Source of the DNA: Cellulomonas wangsupingiae
GTDB taxonomy: Bacteria; Actinomycetota; Actinomycetes; Actinomycetales; Cellulomonadaceae
Direction of reading: 5' to 3'
Assembly (NCBI RefSeq): GCF_024508275.1
Contig: NZ_CP101989.1
Span: forward strand, 3,596,001 to 3,660,000
DNA length: 64,000 nucleotides
This document shows, in pieces, positions 55,492-61,802 of the stretch; positions within the stretch are counted from its first letter, which is position 1; each line of letters starts with the position of its first letter. The position numbers and the translations under genes were made by a program. The notes under the pieces are model-generated. The model saw only the letters and a list, made by a program, of their open reading frames with translations, did no database searches and was not told where the DNA came from.

Positions 55492-56367
55492 GTGGACGAC
55501 GACGTGACGCTGCCCCCGCACCCGCCGACGACGCCCACGGGCGAGCCCGCGCCCGACCCGCGCGGCGCCGTGACGACGGCCGACCCGCACGTCGTCGCGT
55601 CCCGGACGCTGGCCAACCTGCGCGACGTCGGCGGACGCCCGACCGCGGACGGCCGCACGGTCCGCCGCGGGGTCGCGTACCGGTCCGCCGAGCTGCGGGC
55701 GCCCGCCATCGCCGACGACCCCGTGATCGCCGGGCTGGGCGTGCGGACCGTCGTCGACCTGCGGACCGCGGCCGAGCGCACCGCCCTGCCCGACGTGCTG
55801 CCCGCCGGTGCGCGCGGACTGCACGCCGACGTCCTGGAGCTCACGCCGCAGGCCCCGGCGGCGGACCTCACCGAGATCCTGCGCCGGCCGCAGGAGGCGC
55901 AGGCCGTGCTCGCCGCGCTCGAGCCGGCGGTCCAGATGCGCCGGACGTACGCGGACCTGGTGGTCGCCGACGCCGGGCGCGCGGGCTACGCCGCGCTGCT
56001 GCGCCGCTTCCTCGACGCCGACGCGACCCCGGTGCTCTACCACTGCACCGCGGGCAAGGACCGCACGGGCTGGGCGACGACGGTGCTCCTGCTGGCCGCG
56101 GGCGTCGACGAGGCCGGCGCGCGCGACGAGTACCTCGCCGTGAACCCCGCGGTGCGCGCCATGTACGCGCCGCTGCTGGAGCGGTTCGCCGACGTCGGCG
56201 GCGACCCCGGGCTGCTGGTGCCGCTGCTCGAGGTCCGCGAGGAGTACCTCGACGCCGCGCTCGGGGCGATGGTCGAGACGTTCGGGTCGTTCGACGGGTA
56301 CCTGCGCGACGGGCTGCGGCTGACGGCCGACGAGGTCGCCGCGCTGCGCGAGGCGCTCGTCGACTGA
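55492..56367 (+). CDS. Tyrosine-protein phosphatase (PtpB/IphP-like)
   Basis: A 291-residue protein phosphatase. After a Pro-rich N-terminus, RTLANLRDVGGRPTADG is the entry block and HCTAGKDRTG (184-193) is the P-loop with nucleophile Cys185 and Arg191; the Lys-Asp pair in the loop suggests activity on phosphotyrosine and perhaps phosphoinositides, as in mycobacterial PtpB. GTG 55492 is favoured over 55474. No signal peptide is seen. Confidence 0.93.
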   Translation: MDDDVTLPPHPPTTPTGEPAPDPRGAVTTADPHVVASRTLANLRDVGGRPTADGRTVRRGVAYRSAELRAPAIADDPVIAGLGVRTVVDLRTAAERTALPDVLPAGARGLHADVLELTPQAPAADLTEILRRPQEAQAVLAALEPAVQMRRTYADLVVADAGRAGYAALLRRFLDADATPVLYHCTAGKDRTGWATTVLLLAAGVDEAGARDEYLAVNPAVRAMYAPLLERFADVGGDPGLLVPLLEVREEYLDAALGAMVETFGSFDGYLRDGLRLTADEVAALREALVD

Positions 56368-56447
56368 CCCGGCGCGGATCCACCTCGTCGCGCGCCGTGG
56401 TCTCACGTGACGAGACGCCGGTGGTCATGACAGGACCGCGTGCTTCC

Positions 56448-56537
56448 ATGACAGGCATGGCACACCTCGACACGCTCGCGTCGCGGACGGCTCACGCCGC
56501 CGCCGGCTGCCCGTGTCGTGCCCGAATGTGTCGCTGA
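56448..56537 (+). CDS. Putative Cys-rich leader peptide upstream of metNIQ
   Basis: A short frame of 29 codons (other starts at 56427 and 56457) ends ...AAAGCPCRARMCR, with three Cys codons in the last nine positions, and contains HLDTLASRT, reminiscent of the HVDL...C leader peptides found before sulfur genes in Actinobacteria. GC-rich inverted repeats follow at 56550-56575. Ribosome stalling at Cys codons could attenuate the transporter operon. No strong ribosome-binding site is present. The remainder of the 303-base gap shows nothing else. Confidence 0.35.
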   Translation: MTGMAHLDTLASRTAHAAAGCPCRARMCR

Positions 56538-56670
56538 CCGCGGCCCCCCGCGCGCTCCGCGCGCACCCCTGACCCGCACCGCCGCGCACCGCGCGCCCCG
56601 GGTCTCCCCACCCCCGCCGCCGACGCGCCCTCCGGGCCGTCGCACGCGGCGCGACCACCGAGGATCCCCC

Positions 56671-57666
56671 GTGATCGAGCTGTCAGGTCTCCGCAAGGTG
56701 TACCCCTCCCCCGACGGCGACGTCGTCGCGCTCGACGGCGTCGACCTCACCGTCGAGCGCGGCACCGTCCACGGCGTCGTCGGACGCTCCGGCGCCGGCA
56801 AGTCCACGCTCATCCGCTGCCTGACGGGCCTCGAGCGCCCGACGTCCGGCACCGTGACCGTGGACGGCGTCACCATCTCCGACCTGCCCGAGAAGCGGCT
56901 GCGCGCCGCCCGCCGCAGGACCGGCATGGTCTTCCAGCACGTGAACCTGCTCGACTCCCGGACGCTGGCCGGGAACGTCGCGTACCCGCTCGAGGTCGCC
57001 GGCGTGGACCGTGCGCAGCGGGCGGCCCGCGTCGCCGAGCTCCTCGACCTCGTCGGGCTGGGCGACCGCGCGTCGGCGTACCCCGCGCAGCTGTCCGGCG
57101 GGCAGAAGCAGCGCGTGGGGATCGCGCGCGCGCTGGCCACCGAGCCGGCCGTCCTGCTCTGCGACGAGCCGACGTCCGCGCTCGACGGCGGGACCACCCG
57201 CCAGATCCTCGGCCTGGTGCGCGACCTGCGCGACCGCCTCGGCATCACGGTCGTGGTCATCACGCACGAGCCGGCCGTGGTGCGCGAGGTCTGCGACGCC
57301 GTGACGCTGCTCGAGCACGGGCGGGTCGTGCAGTCCGGGGCGCTCGCGCAGGTCGTCACGCAGGTGGGCTCGCCGCTGTCCCGGGCGCTCGTCCCCGTGC
57401 CGGACCTGCCGCCCGGGGGCCGCCGCCGCCTGGTCGAGGCCGTCTACGCGACGGACGCCGTCGCGACCAGCGCGGCGTTCGCGGCCGTCGCCGGGCTCGG
57501 CGACGACGTCGAGGTCGTGTCCGCCACGATCGAGCCGCTCGGTGGCGTGCGCGTCGGCCGCCTGATCGTCGACGCCCCGGCCGCCCGCACGGACGAGGTC
57601 GTCGACCGCCTGCGTGCGGCGGGCCTCGACCCGCTCGCGGCGCCGGCCGGGCAGGAGGTGGCCTGA
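56671..57666 (+). CDS. metN: Methionine ABC transporter ATP-binding protein MetN
   Basis: The 331-residue ATPase of a D/L-methionine importer. Walker A is GRSGAGKST (38-46), then FQHVNLLDSRTLAGNVAYPL typical of MetN, LSGGQ, Walker B VLLCDEPTSALD and VITHE. A C-terminal NIL/ACT-type domain (about 245-331) is present, which in MetN binds methionine and inhibits transport. GTG 56671 is used with GAGGAT ahead; the longer frame is low-quality sequence. It overlaps metI by one base. Confidence 0.93.
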   Translation: MIELSGLRKVYPSPDGDVVALDGVDLTVERGTVHGVVGRSGAGKSTLIRCLTGLERPTSGTVTVDGVTISDLPEKRLRAARRRTGMVFQHVNLLDSRTLAGNVAYPLEVAGVDRAQRAARVAELLDLVGLGDRASAYPAQLSGGQKQRVGIARALATEPAVLLCDEPTSALDGGTTRQILGLVRDLRDRLGITVVVITHEPAVVREVCDAVTLLEHGRVVQSGALAQVVTQVGSPLSRALVPVPDLPPGGRRRLVEAVYATDAVATSAAFAAVAGLGDDVEVVSATIEPLGGVRVGRLIVDAPAARTDEVVDRLRAAGLDPLAAPAGQEVA

Positions 57667-58346
57667 TGGGCGACCTGTGGACGCAGATCACGACGAACCG
57701 CGTGATCCTCGAGAAGCTGCCCGAGGCGACCGTCGAGACGCTGCAGATGGTGGCGCTGTCCGCGCTCATCACGCTCGTCGTCGGCCTGCCGCTCGGGCTG
57801 CTGCTGCGCTCGCTCGCACCGGACGGCCTGCTGGCGCACCGGCCGGTCGCGAGCGTCCTGGGCGTCGTGGTCAACGTGCTGCGCTCGCTGCCGTTCATCA
57901 TCCTGGCACTCGCGCTCATCCCGCTGACGCGCGCGCTCGTCGGAACGACGCTGGGATGGCAGGCCGCGGTCGTGCCGCTGAGCATCGGCACGATCCCGTT
58001 CTTCGCCCGTCTCGTCGAGACCGCGGTGCGTGACGTCGCGCCCGGCAAGGTCGAGGCCGCGCGCGTCATGGGCTCCACGACGCCCAAGATCCTCGTCGCC
58101 GTGCTGGTCCGCGAGGCCCTGCCGAGCATCGTCTCGGCGTTCACCGTCACCGTGATCACGCTCATCGGGTTCTCGGCGATGGTCGGCGCGATCGGCGCCG
58201 GAGGCCTGGGGTTCCTCGCGATCACCTACGGCTACCAGCGGTTCGACCCGCCCGTCCTCTACTCGTCCATCGTCGTCATCGTCGTCCTGGTCACGCTCGT
58301 GCAGGTCGTCGGCGACGCCCTCGCCCGCCGCCTGGACCACCGGTGA
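57666..58346 (+). CDS. metI: Methionine ABC transporter permease MetI
   Basis: A 226-residue permease with five to six helices. LPEATVETLQMVALSALITL begins the domain and the EAA loop GKVEAARVMGSTTPKILVAV contacts MetN. The ATG shares its A with the metN stop (TGATG), giving strong coupling. Length and order match metNIQ operons. Confidence 0.95.
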   Translation: MGDLWTQITTNRVILEKLPEATVETLQMVALSALITLVVGLPLGLLLRSLAPDGLLAHRPVASVLGVVVNVLRSLPFIILALALIPLTRALVGTTLGWQAAVVPLSIGTIPFFARLVETAVRDVAPGKVEAARVMGSTTPKILVAVLVREALPSIVSAFTVTVITLIGFSAMVGAIGAGGLGFLAITYGYQRFDPPVLYSSIVVIVVLVTLVQVVGDALARRLDHR

Positions 58347-58423
58347 GCGCGTCCACGTCCCGCCGCGACCCGCGGCCCGCAGCCGGCCCCGCGCAGGGGC
58401 GCCACCCGAGAGGAACACCGCAC

Positions 58424-59248
58424 ATGAAGAGAACCGTCCGTACCGCAGCCGTCCTGTCCGCAGCCGCCCTGGTGATGACCGGCTGCGCGGGTGGCGGTGA
58501 CGGCGGCGCGACGGCCGACGGCCTCACGACGGTCGTCGTCGGCGCGAGCCCGGTGCCGCACGCCGAGATCCTGCAGTTCGTGCAGGACGAGCTCGCGGCC
58601 GACGCGGGCCTGGACCTGCAGATCGAGGAGTTCACCGACTACGTCCTGCCCAACACCGCGCTGGCCGAGGGCGAGATCGACGCGAACTTCTTCCAGCACC
58701 TGCCGTACCTGGCCTCCCAGATCGAGGAGAACGGGTTCGACTTCGACCACTTCGAGGGCGTCCACATCGAGCCGTACGGCCTGTACGCGGACTCGCTCGA
58801 CTCGCTCGCCGACCTGCCCGCCGACGGCACGGTCGCGATCACCAACGACCCGGGCAACCAGGGGCGTGCGCTGGACCTGCTGGCCGACGCCGGGCTGATC
58901 ACGCTGGCCGAGACGGACGGCGACCCGACCCTGCTCGACGTCGAGGACGACCCGAAGGGGCTGCAGCTCGTCGAGACGGCGCCCGAGCAGCTCGTGGTGT
59001 CGCTGCCCGACGTCGACGCGGCCGTCATCAACGGCAACTACGCGCTCGAGGCGGGCCTGAACCCGGCGACCGACGCGATCCTGCTCGAGGCCGGCGAGGG
59101 CAACCCGTACGCCAACTTCCTCGTCACCCGCACCGAGGACCTCGACGACCCGGCGCTGGTCCGGCTCGACGAGCTGCTGCACTCCGACGAGGTGCGCGCC
59201 TTCATCGAGGAGCGCTGGCCGGACGGCGAGATCCTCCCGGCGTTCTGA
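58424..59248 (+). CDS. metQ: Methionine-binding lipoprotein MetQ
   Basis: The 274-residue substrate-binding protein of the NlpA family. Lipobox LVMTGC with lipidated Cys21, then VVVGASPVPHAEIL, DYVLPNTALAEGEIDANFFQH and the NGNYALEAGLNP block typical of MetQ. AGAGGAA precedes the ATG. A 77-base gap separates it from metI, enough for separate translation but no terminator is seen. Confidence 0.95.
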   Translation: MKRTVRTAAVLSAAALVMTGCAGGGDGGATADGLTTVVVGASPVPHAEILQFVQDELAADAGLDLQIEEFTDYVLPNTALAEGEIDANFFQHLPYLASQIEENGFDFDHFEGVHIEPYGLYADSLDSLADLPADGTVAITNDPGNQGRALDLLADAGLITLAETDGDPTLLDVEDDPKGLQLVETAPEQLVVSLPDVDAAVINGNYALEAGLNPATDAILLEAGEGNPYANFLVTRTEDLDDPALVRLDELLHSDEVRAFIEERWPDGEILPAF

Positions 59249-59250
59249 CC

Positions 59251-59332
59251 ACCCGCCGAGCGCGGCACACAATCCTCGAGCGCGGGGGAAACGAGTACCG
59301 CGCCCGGCGGGTTCCTGCCGCGCTCGGCGGGT
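59251..59332. terminator. Long inverted repeat between metQ and a convergent hydrolase gene
   Basis: ACCCGCCGAGCGCGGCA (59251-59267) pairs perfectly with 59316-59332 across 48 bases. It starts 2 bases after the metQ stop. The right arm leads into three tandem GTTCGSGCGG units (59331-59360). It probably terminates both converging genes. Confidence 0.6.
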
Positions 59333-59368
59333 TCGCGCGGGTTCGCGCGGGTTCGGGCGGGCCCGCGG

Positions 59369-60355
59369 TCAGCGGGGCAGGGTGTGGAGGAAGTCCGCCA
59401 GCGCTGTCAGGTAGGTGGTGCGCGGGGTCTCGAGGGACAGCGCGAGGTCGTGGACGGCGTCCTCGACGACGAGCTCGCGCACGTCGGAGCCCAGCCCCGG
59501 GGTCAGCGCGGCGATGGCCGCCACGTCGAGGACGGTGTCCGCGCGGTCCAGGCCCGGGCCGTCGGCGCCGTGCCCGACGTCCGAGCGGGACGAGCGCGCC
59601 ACCAGCACGGGGACGTCGATCGCCAGCCCTCGGGCGACGCGCCGCTGACCGGCCCGGAGCGCCGCGAGCCACCCGGCGCGCACGGGCACGCCCTGCGGAC
59701 GCTTGAGCGTCGTGTCGACGTCCCACCGCTCGGCCAGGCGGGCCGCGTACCGGGAGGGAGCCTGCGCGACGACCCGCAGCGGCGCCCGGCGCGCCAGCGG
59801 CCGCAGCGCACGGTCCTGCAGCCACCGCGGCCACGACCGCTCGACCGACAGGAACGGGCTGTCGAGCACCACCGCGTCCGCGCCGCCACGTCGCCGGTGC
59901 GCGTGCGCCCACAGCGCCGCGACCAGGCCGCCCGTGGAGTGCGCGTGCACGACGACCGGCAGCCCGGGCCACGTCCGACGGGCCTGCGCGACGGCCCGCG
60001 TCAGGTCCGACCCCTGCTCGCGCAGGTCACCCTGGTAGTGCGGCACCTCGCCCGGACGCAGCGAGCGGCCCGCGCGGCGCGCGTCGAGCGCGAGGAACGC
60101 CCACCCGGCATCGGCGACCGCGTCGGCCAGGTGGGTCGCGAAGAAGTAGTCGTTGTAGCCGTGCAGGCGCACGACGACGCCGCGCGGCGCGACGGGCCCG
60201 TCCGCGGGACGCACGAGCGTCAGCACCGGCGCGGGGCCACCGGCGGCCACGGCGCGTGCGGTCGCGGCCACGGGCGGCGGACGGTCGGCGGGCAGGGTGC
60301 GCGCCACGTACCCGGGCAGGAGCCGGTCGGGCTCCCAGTCGCCGGGGAGCGTCAC
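59369..60355 (-). CDS. Alpha/beta hydrolase (lysophospholipase-like)
   Basis: A 328-residue serine hydrolase. VVRLHGYNDYFFATHLADAV carries the oxyanion region, HAHSTGG (137-143) the nucleophile Ser140, and the catalytic Asp and His are likely in PVLVARSSRSD and VEDAVHDLALS. No signal peptide is seen. Its GTG start overlaps the stop of the MFS transporter gene (60352-60355). Resembles bacterial lysophospholipase/monoglyceride lipase proteins. Confidence 0.9.
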   Translation of the reverse strand: MTLPGDWEPDRLLPGYVARTLPADRPPPVAATARAVAAGGPAPVLTLVRPADGPVAPRGVVVRLHGYNDYFFATHLADAVADAGWAFLALDARRAGRSLRPGEVPHYQGDLREQGSDLTRAVAQARRTWPGLPVVVHAHSTGGLVAALWAHAHRRRGGADAVVLDSPFLSVERSWPRWLQDRALRPLARRAPLRVVAQAPSRYAARLAERWDVDTTLKRPQGVPVRAGWLAALRAGQRRVARGLAIDVPVLVARSSRSDVGHGADGPGLDRADTVLDVAAIAALTPGLGSDVRELVVEDAVHDLALSLETPRTTYLTALADFLHTLPR

Positions 60356-61743
60356 CGCACCGCCGCGGTCACGTCCCGCCGCCCGTCGACGCCCAGCCCG
60401 CGGGGGAACCGCACCGGCGCGAACAGCACCAGCCCGGCCACCAGGACGACGACGATGCCGAGGATCCCCCAGTACTGCTCGCCGCCGACGCCGATGGCGA
60501 TCGAGAACGCGGCCGGGGCGAGGAACGTCGCCGCGCGGCCGGTCGTCGCGTACAGGCCGAACAGCTCGGTCTCCCGGCCCGGCTCGGCCAGCCGCGCCAG
60601 CAGGCCGCGCGACGCCGACTGCGCCGGGCCCACGCACGCGCACAGGACGAGGCCGCCGGCCCAGAACGCCGACTTGCCCGCGTCGTGCAGGAGGAACACG
60701 GCCGACCCGGCCAGGATCAGCACGACCAGCGCCCACGTCACGAGGCGCCGCGGGCCGTAGCGGTCGTCGAGCCAGCCGGCACCGATCGTCGACGCGCCGG
60801 CCACGATGTTCGCCGCGATCGCGAAGACGATCACCTCGTCCGGCGAGAACCCGTAGCTGCCGGCGGCCAGCACGCCGCCGAACGTGAAGACGCCCGTCAG
60901 GCCGTCGCGGAAGACCGCGCTCGCGACGAGGAACCGCAGCGTCGAGCGCTGCTCGCGCCACAGGTGCGCGATGTGCCGGCCGACGGCCGCGTACGCCCCG
61001 ACGATCCCGACGCGGGCCGGGGGTGCGCCCTGCCGGCGACGGTCGGGCACCATGACGAGCACGGGGACGGCGAACGCGAGGAACCACACGCCCGCGATGA
61101 GCATCGAGACGCGCACGTCGAGCCCGCCCTCGGACGTCACGCCGAACCAGCCGACGTCGGGCTGGATGAAGCCCACGTACAGGACGACGAGCAGCACGAT
61201 CCCGCCGACGTACCCGGCTCCCCACCCGATGCCGCTGATGCGCCCGATGGTCCGCGGCCCGCTGATCTGCAGCAGCAGCGCGTTGTACGCGACGGACCCG
61301 ATCTCGAACGCGATCGTCCCGACCGCCAGCAGCGTGACGCCCAGGCGCACGGCGTCGGCCATGCCGCCCTCGGCCGGCTGCACGAACCACAGGGCCAGCA
61401 TGCTCGCGCCGACGACCGCGGACGACACCGCCAGCATGGGCCGACGCCGGCCGCCCGCGTCGGCGAGCGTGCCCAGCGCCGGCGCGGTCAGCGCCACGAG
61501 GATGCCCGCGGCGGCCAGCCCCCACCCGAGCCACTGGCTGTGCAGCGCGGTGACCGCGTCGGTGTCGGCCCCGGGCTCGGCGAACGAGCTGCCGGTGAGC
61601 CAGACCGTGAAGACGAAGGTGGTCACGACCGCGTTGAACGCCGCCGACCCCCAGTCCCACGCGGCCCACGCGGCGATCTGACGGGTGTCGGGTGCGGGCT
61701 CGACGGCGACGTCGCCGGGCGCCTCGGCTGCGGGGTGACCCAT
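60352..61743 (-). CDS. MFS transporter, UMF1/Atg22-like
   Basis: A 463-residue transporter with about 12 helices, grouped with the UMF1/Vps-effluxer-like MFS proteins: AAWAAWDWGSAAFNAVVTTFVF at the start (read in parts) and GRISGIGWGAGYVGGI in the middle are diagnostic. The ATG follows TACGCT by six bases (leaderless). Coupled to the hydrolase gene that follows; substrate unknown, peptides or lipid products possible. Confidence 0.88.
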   Translation of the reverse strand: MGHPAAEAPGDVAVEPAPDTRQIAAWAAWDWGSAAFNAVVTTFVFTVWLTGSSFAEPGADTDAVTALHSQWLGWGLAAAGILVALTAPALGTLADAGGRRRPMLAVSSAVVGASMLALWFVQPAEGGMADAVRLGVTLLAVGTIAFEIGSVAYNALLLQISGPRTIGRISGIGWGAGYVGGIVLLVVLYVGFIQPDVGWFGVTSEGGLDVRVSMLIAGVWFLAFAVPVLVMVPDRRRQGAPPARVGIVGAYAAVGRHIAHLWREQRSTLRFLVASAVFRDGLTGVFTFGGVLAAGSYGFSPDEVIVFAIAANIVAGASTIGAGWLDDRYGPRRLVTWALVVLILAGSAVFLLHDAGKSAFWAGGLVLCACVGPAQSASRGLLARLAEPGRETELFGLYATTGRAATFLAPAAFSIAIGVGGEQYWGILGIVVVLVAGLVLFAPVRFPRGLGVDGRRDVTAAVR

Positions 61744-61802
61744 GGCGGCAGCGTACGTCGCGGCGCCCCACCGGCGCGGACCCGGACGGGTGAGGCGTCC
61801 CC

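Noticed and set aside
56368..56670. SAM riboswitch before metN
   Set aside because: I could not find the conserved cores of SAM-I, SAM-II or SAM-IV elements; a covariance-model search would settle it.
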